A stretch of DNA of 64,000 nt from Aplysia californica (GCF_000002075.1 NW_004797285.1:247969-311968); one strand, 5' to 3'. Shown: positions 26,001 through 35,322, numbered from the stretch's first letter. Notes: generated from the letters alone by a model not told the origin. Program-made: numbers and translations.

Positions 26001-29000
26001 AACCCTGTCCCACACCCGGGCATTCCGTTCCGGCCTCGTCTAGAACACCACCATACAGTGCCGGAGCCATTCAGTGTGGAGGAGAGGAGCAAGCAGATGT
26101 TGACGCGAAGGGAGCTCAAAATACAGCAGGTCCTGGAAGAGGAGAGACGAGTGAGTCTATCAAAGCTCTTGTTTACATAAAATAATGTCTGATTGTAATT
26201 GTAAATATTTTACGTAATCTCCTATCTCCACATCAACTCATTCAAGCAAAACCTGAGATCTTCGTAGGGCAACTGGTCATCATCATGAAGTGCCAGATCT
26301 GAAACAGATATCGCTGTTCATAGTTCTCCACCTATTTCTCTCTAGCTGGTATGCTGTGAAGAGGTTATCTGCTGTGAACCTAATCTTCATGTAAAAGTCT
26401 GCTTTGCTTCTATTTACTCTCTCAACAAAGACCTCCACTCTGTTCTATCAGCTGTTCTCCTTGTCTAGGTTGTGCCAGTCCGCTGTCTGATATCATCTTG
26501 CAATCTTTCTTTCTGTTCTTCTTCTTGATAATTTTCCTGTTCTTAGTCTGCATTCAGTGCATCTTTTTATGCGTCTGTTATGTCACTCTACCAATGTGAC
26601 CAGCCCATTTCCACTTTTGTTGGGAGTATTTTGAGCGTAAATCAGGTGATATCTGCCTCTCGCTCCTGTTTTCTCTCATATTTTTGTAAGCATTTTGATC
26701 TCGTATTCTTATACTCAGCATCTTTCTATCCATTGCTCTGTGTTGTTCAGCACTTCTTATCTTTCAAAGCAACCCAAAACTGCATGTCCCACGGGGCGGT
26801 GCCACTGACTGAAGTGTCTTTAGGCCATTCCCGAAGGGGCGAAATTAACCCTAACCGTTCTTATTTTTTCTAACCTAGCACTAAATGACCATTACTGTGT
26901 CAATGTGCTTCTCTTTGCTCAAACGATCAAACATCTAGTTACTGTGCTTTCCAATCACACATGAGTGCTCCGATGTTTATGTTGCAATGGTCATCTGTTG
27001 CTTTGTTTCCCAGGCCCGAGAGTTCCATGCCCAAGGCTTCCCCAATGACAAACCCGACACGCTACCCCCCAAGCAGGAGCGAGGCATAACCTTGATGGAG
27101 CCCTTCCAACTTTCTGCAGACCACAGGGGTCAGAGATACAAGGAGGAGTTCTTTGCAAAGGTTACTTGATATCCCTTTGTTGTAACATTTAGAATATACG
27201 GTCGAACCTGCCCTGACGGCCACCTCTATAAGACGGCCACCTGTACAAACGGACACTTTCCATTTCCCCCCTTGCGTTTTTTCTATATAATTTAACTGTG
27301 TAAAACGGGCACCTGTCCAACGCGGCCGTGGCCACCATATTTTAATACACAACCCCTATCACACTATTTCCGGGGGCCTTGATAGTCGATGCAGACTTTG
27401 TGCTGTTGAAGCTAGAGAGGTGAGCAGAGTGAGTCTGATTCCCTGTAAGGACTTTTCTGTTGACGTCCTCCCCTTGGCACTCATATAACCTTATGCAGTT
27501 GTGAGAGCTGTAAAACCTTGCGAAAACAAAAAAAACTCCAAATCTTCTGGGGTCTGGAGGCTTGATTTTTTCCCCCCAAGCTCTTATTTCTTAGGAGTTT
27601 GAAAGTTATTTTTGTTCATGGAGCGATTGGCTGGTCTGCAACAAACAAAAGCTGACTTGGAACTTTTTACCTCACTTGGGCCTCCTTCCCATGTATTTAT
27701 GGGTCGTGTTATATCGGTCAATATCTTGTGTTTTTTTCGGGGTTTTTTAGGTACAAACTACAGGAAGCTGCATGCCAGCAGTTAGCACTTTGCCATCATC
27801 TTTTGGGGTAAATCCAAAGAAATTGGGAGGTACACATAGCTGATCGACGAGATGAGGCAGCAAAGTGTTAACCTACTTGTTTCATTTCGTTAAAAGTTTG
27901 TTATAGTTATACACTATACTTTTTACGCTGTTCCTAGTTGTTAGGTGAAAAATAGCTCAAGTTCAAGTGAGTTAAAGAGAAATAAGGTCTACTCTGTAAA
28001 ATGTGAGAAAAATAATGAACTCTAAATAATGCATGTTGCTTGTGTTTGATTCTCGGCCATGCCTATGGTTTCTTTCTTTGCATGCCCGTGACCTCAAGCA
28101 GGTTGAAGAGGAGGAACGTCAAGCTAAGGAAGCTGCCCAATTCAAAGCCAGGCCTAACCATGTGATACACCAAGAGCCATTCCTGCCTCAAAGGTCCAAA
28201 AAGCCGCTTACAGGTGAGTGAGTCTTTCACACCAATATGATATGGTGGTTGTTGTATTTTTTTCTCCTTCTTTAACACTGAATGAACATAATATTCTCTA
28301 CTTTCTATCATGAACAAATAGATTTATAAATCTGATAATTTTTGTCTTAACCCTATCCATACGCCCTGGGGTCATTTTGTTCCCCTGGGGTTATATTCTT
28401 CACATTTTAAGACATTTCTAGTGCGAAGATCTCTTTGAAACTTTCAGTATTTCTCAAAAAATCATTTTGACAGACTGCTATGCAAAGCGTACGGATCGGA
28501 TTAACGAGTAAATTTCCTCTTTGGAAATTGGGGACACAGGGTTCCCCACGTCGAATGGACACGGCGTACAGATAGGGTTAATTATTCATTTTAATTTATG
28601 GATTGACCAAGTGTAGGTCCTGCTTGTCCTGTTTCTTTGTGTTTTTTCTGTTTGTCAGCTGTCCACTTTTCCCTGTACCAAATGGCTCTTTTGTGGATGT
28701 GCTGCTCTTTACTATTTTGGGAATTGTAAGGAGTCCTCGATTTTTCTCTTTTGATGTTACTTGTATTGGCTTGAATAGGGGGAGGGCTACTGGAAGGTCC
28801 TGCTTCTGTTCTTTCCCTGTATTGTAGTTGTTTGTCTGCCTTAATTTTTCGCAGCATTAAACTACTATTATTGTGTTGTTCTTTTCGTAACGCTAACATA
28901 GGTTTGAATATTTTGTTCGTCGACAGAAGTCAGTGACTTTGCTCTCAACACGGACATCCGGGCCAGCCAGAGAGAAGCCTTTGACCAGCAGATAAAAGCG

Positions 29001-31055
29001 CGGGAGGCAGAACTGGAGGGCTTGAAGAGACAAAGAGAAGAACGTATTGAGAGAGAAGAAATGGAGGCCATGGCCAAAATGCGACAGGCTGCGGTCCACA
29101 AGGCCTCAGGAATCAAAAAGTAATTTTTTTCTCGGATTTATGTGCCTTAAAAAAAAATGAATTGCTTTGGTCAGCTAAGCTTTCTCTCAGTTGTTTCTGT
29201 CAGTCTTCCTTTTTCAAGGTTCTCCACAAACCTTTCAAAGGTTTTTCTTTTTTCTTTCTTTTCTTTTTTTAAAAAATTGTGTTTTTTGTTATTTGAGGGT
29301 TGCGCCTCTTAGTTTAAAAAAAAAAAAAGAGATATATATATAGACTCATACAAGTGGGTGTTGGAGAGCACCTTTGCCTGGTCCTGCTTTTTGTCTTCCA
29401 GAACGAAATGACGGATGTTGTGTTGATGTGCTTATCTTTACTCTTTAAACTTAAAGTAGGCCTACCTGTCATTCGGGTGTATCTTTAGCTCAACTGGTAT
29501 CACACTGGGCTGTGGAACAAGAGAACTTGGGTAGCCAGAAAAATTTCAAAGACTCGCCGTCTATTTGGCTCAGTTTTGCTGAAAGTGGAAGTTGAATCAG
29601 AGGTCTTGTTTCTTTACTAACTTCAAGGAGTGTCAAGCCCATACAAGCGGGGGGAGATGCTGCTGCGCCACCTTTGGAGGTCCTTCATTTCTTTACCTCT
29701 GATGATTGTGTCTGTCTGTCTTGCTTTTTCCCAGCACTAAATAATTGCTATGTATTGATGTGCCTCTCTTTGTTCAAACAAAACTATCGGAGGTGGATGT
29801 CAATTTGGAAGTCACACCTCTTACATAACTTAAGTATCAAACCCACACAAATGGGCTCATTTTCTTTTCTTTCCGGGGGGCTCTCGTGGCCTAGAGGTTA
29901 AGGTGTTGGCCTCTCATTCGAAGGTCCCAGGTTCGAATCCGGGTAGCGACCGAAAAATTTTCTTCTCTAAAATTGTCTCCTTTCACCTCCTTTCCTGCTC
30001 TCTAGCAATGTTCTGTTGTCTGCTTTCATTTCCACTTTCTGCCCCCACCCCCTCACCTCCTTTGCCCCCTCCTCTGGGCTCCTGACTCTTTCTGCAGCCT
30101 TTCTACTGCTACTCCTTGGCTCCTCCTTACTGCTGTCTTTCTACCACTCCCCTGATCTTCTGGTAGGAAAGATCTACACCTAGCCTTCTCGGAAAAGGGC
30201 GAAAAATCTCGGAGGGCCCGTGTGCAAGTTGCGCATGTTTAAAGATCCCTTGGTGGTCTAAGAGTAGGCTTTGGCCGCCACCCGGGCAAAATTCAAAATT
30301 TCCTACCAACTGAAAATTTTAGGTGTGTCCCGCGCGCTCATATGACCTATGCAGTTGCGAGCGCCGTAAAACACTTTACAAAAACATAACTTTTCTTTCC
30401 TTGATGGTTTAATTTTTTTTTAAAGGATTGATGCCCATTGATCAATTGAATGGTCATTTCAGATCAGTCAGGGTGGGTAAGAGCACTCCTTATGCACACT
30501 TTATCAGCTGACCTCTGCTTTGCTGCTTCAAATTTGGCCTTGAAGTCCATTGGGACCTATTGTATTCTGCGACAAACACTCAAAAAAGAAAGAACATTTT
30601 TTAAATGATGTAACCTCTAAACCCTGATTTAACTAACCCCTGTAGTGAGTGGAAGCATTGTTTGCTGCGATTTTGACAAACCAGACCTGATCCTGATCCA
30701 AAGAATCAAGCGTGCTTGATTTTAGAGGATTTGATCAAAAAGTGTCAAAATGGTAGCTTGTGCCCCTCCGTGAAGGAAAATCTGGCCACCTCGGCTGTAT
30801 TTTATCAAACCATATCAAATTACTCAAGTAAGGATTTGGTAAGGGTAAGATATTCTGCAGCATGCACTGGGCTTTGATAAATTTCAAGGTGTGAGAAGGC
30901 ATTGAACCCGCTCAATAATCAATAACCCATTTTATTTCTGTGGCCACAGGTACAAGTCGGTGATTGTCAAGCCCAGCGAGAAGCCCTTGACCGCGGCTCA
31001 GTCTCCGTGCTTCTCACAGCGTGTCAGGACCAGGCATAATGTCAGTGACCTCTGA
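5049..31055 (+). CDS. TPX2: TPX2 orthologue, spindle assembly factor (16 coding exons, 862 aa)
   Basis: Exons: 5049-5139, 9770-9808, 10406-10477, 12651-12714, 13128-13199, 15541-16201, 17816-18001, 20891-21059, 22192-22372, 22874-23093, 24112-24210, 25974-26150, 27014-27160, 28102-28213, 28927-29119, 30950-31055. All junctions are GT-AG and keep one frame to TGA. TPX2 binds microtubules and importin-alpha and recruits and activates Aurora A at the spindle. Residues 1-30 (MDFEFDAPQFFDF, then TWFDN) match the Aurora-A-binding start of vertebrate TPX2. Residues 209-254 hold an SPxK array. From about residue 300 the protein follows vertebrate TPX2 in order: EELERIATMQKEL-type helix, FHFKTD, FQRRTPERF, FKAHPVNHRIL, FEFHAKPVNPKIL, SPAFALKNRVRIP, NPVPHPGIPFRP, FKARPNHVIHQEPF and a charged coiled coil, ending KPLTAAQSPCFSQR. 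Human TPX2 has 747 residues; the excess lies mostly in exon 6. No KEN box is seen. The exon 13 donor is weak. Orthology is very secure; small missed exons in intron 1 cannot be excluded. Confidence 0.93.
5812..5841. repeat. (TCTAGA)n short tandem repeat
   Basis: About five copies of AGATCT/TCTAGA. The same word recurs singly or in pairs at many places in the window, for example near 5580, 7045, 7915, 8420, 42290 and 63510. Confidence 0.85.
5905..6875 (-). pseudogene. Tc1-like transposase, broken
   Basis: The minus-strand frame from 6875 encodes RPVHRQTGCDVT, GPVTVTGDNVHVSEVKNHL, PRHTPPHKAARWAWSARHSQ, WDQAVFSDKSRFNLLPRA, GVWR and RYREEILQPL. These are the successive landmarks of a Tc1-type DDE transposase; the VFSDKSRF block contains the second catalytic aspartate. 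Downstream, in another frame, homology resumes towards the PDLNPIEHIWD-like C-terminus and the ATPTIDAVQEEL tail (to about 5905). At least one frame change and lost residues make it inactive. It lies in TPX2 intron 1, opposite to TPX2. I could not define inverted repeats. Confidence 0.8.
6941..7250. repeat. Cluster of nested palindromes (TAAGTACGGCTAGACT type)
   Basis: Near-perfect palindromes lie at about 6941-6967 and 6953-6988, and a series of inverted copies of the AAGTACGGCTAG word runs from 7174 to 7250. A further single copy lies near 7405. The arms are 12-17 bp with short loops. They look like head-to-head MITE ends or a foldback element. Confidence 0.6.
7430..9769. other. Rest of TPX2 intron 1
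   Basis: There is no convincing gene here. A minus-strand ORF at 8434-8165 (89 codons) has no recognisable domain. A G run lies near 7655. Otherwise I see only AT-rich intron. Confidence 0.45.
10478..12650. other. TPX2 intron 3, no recognised element
   Basis: AT-rich intron with several short ORFs of no recognisable family. CTCCCTTACACT-containing blocks repeat near 11156 and 11231. Nothing else was identified. Confidence 0.45.
13383..13709. mobile_element. Short MITE, probably hAT-like
   Basis: The left end CAGGGTTCGTACTGGTCC and the reverse complement of the right end CACTGTTCATACTGAACT are alike. The interior repeats TGGAAAACTCTTGGAATTTT-like words. Both flanks contain TGTAAA, consistent with a degraded target duplication. 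It is non-coding and lies in TPX2 intron 5. Confidence 0.55.
13848..14310 (+). mobile_element. SINE-1 (tRNA-derived), near full length
   Basis: It has the head GGCCTAGAGGTTAAGG with an intact A box; the B-box region is shortened. The body matches the 966 copy. It ends with the shared tail (AATATGACCTAATGCAG...GCGAGCGCCGTAAAAC). Confidence 0.85.
14320..15540. other. Remainder of TPX2 intron 5
   Basis: No gene or repeat that I can name. It ends with the pyrimidine tract and CAG acceptor of exon 6 at 15540. Confidence 0.45.
15827..15964 (+). repeat. TPX2: In-frame SPRK/SPYK heptad array in TPX2 exon 6
   Basis: Seven S-P-x-K/R motifs are spaced exactly seven residues apart (residues about 209-254) in the order SPTK, SPRK, SPYK, SPRK, SPYK, SPRK, SPYR. 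The DNA unit is therefore 21 bp, or 42 bp for the alternating pair. S-P-x-K/R is the full CDK consensus, and SPxK repeats are known to bind DNA minor grooves in histone H1 and to occur in microtubule-binding proteins. Confidence 0.9.
16326..16761 (-). mobile_element. MITE family E, copy 1
   Basis: The ends are inverted: TGTGAGGCATCGTGGTGGAA on the left, and the right end complements to TGTGTCACGACACAGGGAAT. The interior matches the 20216 and 31672 copies in the opposite orientation, for example GACAAATGTACAAGC and CTTTGGCTGCCATTTTCTC. It is non-coding and lies in TPX2 intron 6. Confidence 0.75.
16770..17815. other. Remainder of TPX2 intron 6
   Basis: AT-rich intron. Around 17490-17680 is a diverged piece of the abundant repeat containing GTTGGTGTCCCTCTCTGTAC-like words. 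No gene is seen. Confidence 0.4.
18050..18226 (+). mobile_element. SINE-2 copy
   Basis: The head is GGGTGCTCTGGTGTGGTTTG, then CAAACATCTATTGTCC and the tail GGCACTTGTATGACC...CAAGTGCCATAAA. The stem pairs as the GGCACTTG/CAAGTGCC version. Confidence 0.8.
18460..19047 (+). pseudogene. Intronic ORF ending in a hAT-derived helical segment
   Basis: A 195-codon open frame inside TPX2 intron 7. Its last 60 residues (SDRVASMEAMILSVMAQHSI, DVAKACSTDPQALASV, AAYKIKFGLSKTV) resemble the helical block that follows the BED-like finger in hAT-derived proteins. The first part shows no domain and lies over a CpG-rich patch at 18495-18640. No finger or catalytic domain is attached, so it is probably a transposon fragment. 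Whether it is expressed cannot be told. Confidence 0.45.
19245..19425 (+). mobile_element. SINE-2 copy
   Basis: TTTGCTCCTTCTTTCCTATC, CATCTATCGTCCTTATCTC, then the tail GCACTTATGTGAC...GCAAGTGCCGTAAAAC. The head is partly lost. Confidence 0.8.
19426..20215. other. TPX2 intron 7, repeat debris
   Basis: A diverged piece of an abundant pyrimidine-rich repeat (GGCAGGCTCTACTTTC, TTTTTGTCTTTCAGTCTGTC) lies near 19880-19940. Nothing else is recognised. Confidence 0.4.
20216..20703 (+). mobile_element. MITE family E, copy 2, with internal 51-bp duplication
   Basis: The ends are TGTGTCATGGCGCGGTAAAA and, complemented, TGTGAGGCAGCATAGTGAAA. Inside, a 51-bp block beginning GCTTGAAAATC is tandemly repeated at 20438-20488 and 20489-20539 with few differences. 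The other copies have one unit. It is non-coding. Confidence 0.8.
21060..22191. other. TPX2 intron 8
   Basis: It contains a (GT)n run at about 21536-21561 and, near 21975-22075, a piece of the abundant pyrimidine-rich repeat (GGTGGTTGGAGGGTGCCATT...). No gene. Confidence 0.45.
23815..23975 (+). mobile_element. SINE-2 copy
   Basis: CTCTTTCCTATCGAACATC, GTTACTCTCTTTCAACACC, then the tail ACACTTATATGACCT...CTAGTGCCGTAAAATC. It lies in TPX2 intron 10. Confidence 0.8.
24355..24500 (-). mobile_element. SINE-5 tail fragment
   Basis: It shares CAGGCTGAGTGGGATACAAC and the GACAGACAGGGGTACTCGAT-like stretch with 47635-47720, and the first part with 61100-61262, where a tRNA-like head is still present on the minus strand. 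Confidence 0.5.
24812..24995 (+). mobile_element. SINE-2 copy, full length
   Basis: GGGTGGGTGGTTGGGGGGTG begins the head, then GTTTGCTCCTTCTTTCCTAT and the tail GGCACTTATTTGACC...GCAAGTGCTATAAAAC. Confidence 0.85.
25448..25640 (+). mobile_element. SINE-3 copy
   Basis: The head differs from SINE-1 and SINE-2: CCTTGATAGTCGAAGCAGAC, TGTGCTGTTGAAGCTGTAGA. It has the same 3' tail, GACGCTCATATGACCGTATG...GCGAGCGCCGTAAAG. A second copy is at 27363. Confidence 0.8.
26450..26640 (-). mobile_element. LINE reverse transcriptase C-terminal fragment
   Basis: Minus-strand translation gives KWAGHIGRV, then in a shifted frame RRIKRCTECRLRTGKLSRRR and ARRYQTADWHNLDKE. This matches the RWAGHVARM...RPKKRWEDDI tail common to non-LTR reverse transcriptases. 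It is short and frame-broken, in TPX2 intron 12. Confidence 0.5.
27199..27362. mobile_element. Tigger-like MITE, truncated
   Basis: TA followed by CGGTCGAACCTGCCCTGACG. It is about 85% alike to the first 165 bp of the complete element at 61571 (CCATTTCCCCCCTTGCGTTT is shared). It stops where a SINE-3 copy begins. Confidence 0.75.
27363..27535 (+). mobile_element. SINE-3 copy, joined to a MITE
   Basis: CCTTGATAGTCGATGCAGAC, GAGCAGAGTGAGTCTGATTC, then the tail GGCACTCATATAACCTTATG...GTGAGAGCTGTAAAACC. It abuts the truncated Tigger-like MITE, whose right half is absent. Confidence 0.8.
28351..28577. mobile_element. piggyBac-type MITE with TTAA duplication
   Basis: It is flanked by TTAA at 28347-28350 and 28578-28581. 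The ends CCCTATCCATACGCC and (complement of right) CCCTATCTGTACGCC are inverted repeats. TTAA duplication and CCC-starting ends are diagnostic of the piggyBac superfamily. An inverted relative is at 32504. Confidence 0.85.
29487..29660 (+). mobile_element. SINE-4 (tRNA-derived) copy
   Basis: It has a tRNA-like head TTAGCTCAACTGGTATCACA with a degraded B box (ACTTGGGTAGCC), then ATTTGGCTCAGTTTTGCTGA. It resembles the minus-strand copy at 35480-35640, which keeps an intact B box. Confidence 0.6.
29876..30385 (+). mobile_element. SINE-1 (tRNA-derived), best preserved copy
   Basis: The A box TGGCCTAGAGG and B box GGTTCGAATCC are both intact. A body of about 400 bp and the tail GCGCTCATATGACCTATGCA...GCGAGCGCCGTAAAAC are present. 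It lies in TPX2 intron 15, same strand as the gene. Confidence 0.9.
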
Positions 31056-31157
31056 TGACCTTTGACCAGATGTGCACTGGCTGTTTTTTGGGTTTTTTTG
31101 GAGGGGGGCGAATTTTGTGTTTGTATGATAATAATGATAATGATTGTGTACTTTGTT

Positions 31158-31192
31158 GGGGGGGGGGTTTTTGGGGGGGGGGGGGGGGGGGG
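31158..31192 (+). repeat. G10 and G20 runs in TPX2 3' UTR
   Basis: Two G runs separated by five T bases, about 100 bases after the TPX2 stop codon and on the sense strand. Such runs can form G-quadruplex RNA. Confidence 0.9.
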
Positions 31193-31310
31193 TTGGCACT
31201 GCTGTTCCAGGATGATTAGTGTCTGTGGTGTAAAAGTTACGGTCTTTGCCATGGCTAGTTGTAGAAGACCTGAATTTGATTTTCCTTGAGGGAGGAGCAG
31301 TTTTTCTTTT

Positions 31311-31316
31311 AATAAA
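31311..31316 (+). promoter_or_regulatory. Polyadenylation signal AATAAA of TPX2
   Basis: The first AATAAA after the stop codon, giving a 3' UTR of about 280 bases. A longer UTR using a later signal is possible. Confidence 0.55.
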
Positions 31317-31671
31317 ATATCTCAGTCTACCCTCTGGGACCTTGTCTCCCCTCTCAGCTCGGATTGGCCCGGCATGGCAGAGTCAAAGCCACTGGCTCAC
31401 TGAATGATGTGAAAGGTATTGATGGGGATGAAAAACGTTTACAATTTTGTGTTCATATTCTAGATTATGAGTCAGATCATTAGCTTGGGAGTCCCAATTC
31501 AAATGTATTTCATGTCGGACCAACAACCTGTGTGTTCTTTTTTAATCACTGTCTTTGTTGTGAATTGCAAACTCTTACAATACAGTACATGAAAATGCAC
31601 AGCCACCTGCACAATTTCCTACATTGGTTTCTTTTTCCGCTTATGTTTGACCTAGGTATTTCGATAATACA

Positions 31672-32101
31672 TGTGTCACGATATGGTGGAATCTGGCGCT
31701 CTTCAATTTTTGTGCATATGGGGTTATTGGTATACTCCTAGCTGGTTCATTTGTATTGCTTTTTATGAAAAAATACCCATCTAACTTGAATAGAGGTCTA
31801 GAATATTTGTGATCGAAGGTGGGGATTGTCTGGTGTCAAAGTATAAAAATTAGCAAGAAAATGACTGCCAAAGTTTTGGTATCTTCCGAAGCTTGAGTGT
31901 CCTGGAAAACTGCAATTTTACATATTTTGTGTCTTTGGTCAATGTTATTCTGCAAAATACACACTGAAATGTGGTTTTAAATGGATATGATAAAAAGCCT
32001 TCCCCCAAATTGATAGAAATTGTCCAAAGGTGAAAAAAAAAAGTGGGTTTCTTTGATTTCATTATTTTGACAAGAGCATGATTTCACCACAGTGCCACAC
32101 A
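31672..32101 (+). mobile_element. MITE family E, copy 3
   Basis: The ends are TGTGTCACGATATGGTGGAA and, complemented, TGTGTGGCACTGTGGTGAAA. The body matches the 20216 copy (GAAAATGACTGCCAAAGTTT), with a single copy of the 51-bp block. Confidence 0.8.
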
Positions 32102-32503
32102 TATATATATGTTTTTGTATTGCATTAACATTGTATGATATTGTGTATATATATATTAAAAATATATCTTGCAGATTTGTAACAACAGAATTTGTACACA
32201 GTGGCTATTTGAGTCTCTTTCTCTTCCCTCTCTTTCTTTCTTTCTGCTCTCTCTCTTACCCTTTCCTATCTTCTTTCCCCTTCTCCCAGTTTTTCTGCTG
32301 CTTTCACCCATATGTTTCATTGTGCACTCATGCTTCCTTTCTGCAAGCGTAACGTTCAATGTTCCTTTTGTCTGAAGATACAGTGACAACTTGTAAATTA
32401 TGTGTTGTGTAAACTGAGACAGAATTGAAGCATTGATTTTTCTTTTATTGTATTAAGTTGTATTGTTCAGAATAGCATCACTCAACCACTTTTTGTGCCT
32501 TAG

Positions 32504-32723
32504 CCCTATCCGTACGTCGTGTTTTACTATCGTATCCATACGATGTGGGGAAGGCTGTGCCCCCACTTTCCAATGAGGAAATTAACTTGTTAATCCGATC
32601 CGTACGCTTTGCATGGCAGTCTGTAAATTTGATTTTTTGAGAAATACTGAAAGTTTCTAAGAGAGCTTCGCATTAGGAGTATTCTAAAATGTGAAGAATA
32701 CAACCCCAGGGCGGACGAATAGG
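32504..32723. mobile_element. piggyBac-type MITE, second copy
   Basis: An inverted relative of 28351-28577: CCCTATCCGTACGTCG at the left, GGCGGACGAATAGG at the right, and a shared core (GATCCGTACGCTTTGCATGG). The TTAA sites have decayed (TTAG / ATTAA), so it is the older copy. Confidence 0.75.
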
Positions 32724-32729
32724 ATTAAT

Positions 32730-33535
32730 CACTTTTATAAGTGCCTTGAACTGATTAAATTATGATTGGCATATTTATTGATCATTGCAAGAAATTTTAT
32801 CCTGATTCTTGAAACTTTGAAATGTGCCTTTTCAGGCATTCCCTGTTTTTAAATGTTGAAATTCTTGGGCTACTGAACAAACCCACACTTACAGGAAATT
32901 AAAAAATGAAAATGAGTTAGCAAAAAGTTCCTGATACCGGTAACTGAATTCTGTTCATATTAATGAATCGATTGCAATGTCATCAGCAAAGTACTTTCAA
33001 GTGCCTGAATAAAGACTAGTTTTAAACTCAGAACCAGCTCTGCATTTATGACTTGTTTTTAACTTGCATCTTCTCAGGTCTTCTGTGCAATGGTTATCAC
33101 TGCCTCATTGAACTGTGTTGATGGAGTTGCACAAATGTACTTAATTCAGCAGTCATGACTCAGTTTCTCAGGAACTTTGTTGAGTTTACTTTCAGACTGT
33201 GAAAAGCCTTGAAAAAGCATGTTTTTTCCTAAATATGAAATGATAATTGATGAGAGGTTTGTTCAACATTGTACATATGTGGCATATCAGATTTGTTATT
33301 ATTTGAATGACTCTTTATACCCCTTGTTGTGGTTGGTTAATGTGTGCTGCTGATTAGTCCTATCCTTTTTTCCCCCTTCATCTTCTATTGGTTCTACCGG
33401 TCCTTACTTTTCCCCAGCTTTAAATTACCGTTGTTGTGTTAAAGGTGGCACCGATTGCAGGCTCTACTTCTGTCCATTCCCTGTTATTTCTGGTTATCTT
33501 TCTTTTTCCTTGCACTTGGTGACCATTACTGTGAT
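32730..33535. other. Intergenic DNA, no gene
   Basis: AT-rich with no coding similarity. A pyrimidine-rich repeat fragment lies near 33445-33545. Confidence 0.45.
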
Positions 33536-33537
33536 GT

Positions 33538-33690
33538 GCAAATGGATGGGTGATGGGTGCTCAGGTGTGGTCTTCTCCTGTCTCATCAACACCTCTATTT
33601 GTACTTTTTATATCTCCTTCCTCCCTCCCTCTTTTCCATATTACTCTTTGGTAACACCTAATCTTTGCTACATGCTGTAAAACTCATACT
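33538..33690 (+). mobile_element. SINE-2, diverged copy
   Basis: GGATGGGTGATGGGTGCTCA and TTACTCTTTGGTAACACC resemble SINE-2. The tail is reduced to ACATGCTGTAAAACTC and its stem is lost. Confidence 0.55.
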
Positions 33691-34019
33691 ACAACAATGT
33701 GTACATCTTCCAACTCGAACAAACCAGTATGTATTGAGTAACTCCATTATTGATTATTGCTGTACTGGTGTGCTTTTCTCAAATTTGCATCTTTCGTGGA
33801 TGATTTTTTTGCAGCTGGAAGAATTTTTCATACTCGATGCAAAATTAAGAACGGTGGATGATGAATAAAACTATTTCTAGTAAATTTTGCTCTCTATTTT
33901 AAGTTGCTTTTTTGTCCGTTACTATCAATATCATGTGAGCCCAATGGTTTTCATTGGAAGGCTCCACTGTTGCTAAGTTAGGTCCTAAGATCCGGGGTAT
34001 GACTGAAAGACAGGAGGGG

Positions 34020-34200
34020 GCTGGGGGAGCAGAAAGTGGGGGCGAAAGCAAATGACAGAACATGGTTAGAACTTACAGAGCAGGATAAAATGGTGAATGG
34101 AGAGAATTTTAGAGAAGAAAATTTTCTCGTCACTCAGGTTTTGAATCCAGGAGCTACTGAATGAGAGGCAAACGCTCTAACCTCTAGGCCAAACACAAGG
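34020..34200 (-). mobile_element. SINE-1 5' half
   Basis: On the minus strand it carries TTGGCCTAGAGGTTAGAGCG, CTCTCATTCAGTAGCTCCTG and GAGAAAATTTTCTTCTCTAA, matching the SINE-1 head and start of the body. Confidence 0.75.
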
Positions 34201-34934
34201 GCCCACATTTGATACCTGTAAGAATTATGCAGTGAAACTCGCTTATAAAGAAGTCTATGGGCACAACCTTACAGTACAGTTAATTGAATCTTGAGTGGTT
34301 GTTATAAGACAGATGTGAGGATTGTTGATCTGAAAGGGACATCTGGTATGAATGTGTCACGACATTAAAAAAGGAAAGTTTGGAAATAAAAAATACACTG
34401 GTGCCCCCTGGTGCTTTTTCTTGACATATAATCAATTGGGTCAGGTTTGGTTTCAAACAGTATGCATGATAATGTACATGTAGTTCGGTTTGAATTAAGA
34501 AGGCATTCTCTTTTCTTTGATTTTAAAATGTGCTTGGCTAACATTGAAAAAATTATTGAACTGGCGATGCAAAATACACTTGGTTGCGGTGTAGGGCCTG
34601 GACCTAAGCCAGCTAGGCTTAGTGTATGGCAGTGTGTGGATCCACAGACTTGTGCGCAACTCATTATGCAGATCATCTAGGTACACAGTTTGAATTTTGT
34701 TTGAGTAAAGAGAAGCATATCGACACCATAACTCATAGTCTATTATATAATATAGGGCAAGGAAGAAGCAAGACAGAGACAAAAACAACAGAATGGAAGG
34801 GGAAAAAAAGGACCTCCAGCCACCCTCCCGCTCACAGTTCTAAAAAAGTAGGCTGTAACGATTGTAACATCTCTGCATCACTGCCAGCATTCCTTGCCAC
34901 TAACGCACCTCCACCCACTCCGACAGATGGTCAC

Positions 34935-35120
34935 AGTGGGTGGTTGGCGGGTCCTCTGATGTGGTTTGCTTCTTCTTTCCTGTCAAACATCTAGCGTCCT
35001 TATTTCCACTTCTTTTTTATGTTTGTTGCTCTCTTGTAACACCTCTAATCTTCTGGCTCTCATATGACCTTATGAAGTTGCAAGCGCCGTAGAACCTCTA
35101 CTAAAACTAAAACTAAAAAG
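34935..35120 (+). mobile_element. SINE-2 copy, full length
   Basis: GTGGGTGGTTGGCGGGTCCT to the tail GGCTCTCATATGACCTTATG...GCAAGCGCCGTAGAACC. Confidence 0.85.
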
Positions 35121-35322
35121 ATGTGCACTCAGCCACATGTGTGCTGGCATCTCTCAACCATCGTGTGCGTGTCATTTGTCAACAGCGCATGTGTTGGTGA
35201 AGATTGTGATTGGTTGGCATGTTTCACATCGCACCCTACAATAGACCCATCAATGACACAAGCCATTGAGACTAGAGTAAGTGTATGGGTTTGATGCCCG
35301 TATCAACACTATTTTAGTAATA

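Noticed and set aside
29876-29960. tRNA gene with good A and B boxes
   Set aside because: The same head occurs in several copies followed by a conserved body of about 400 bp and tail, so it is a SINE.
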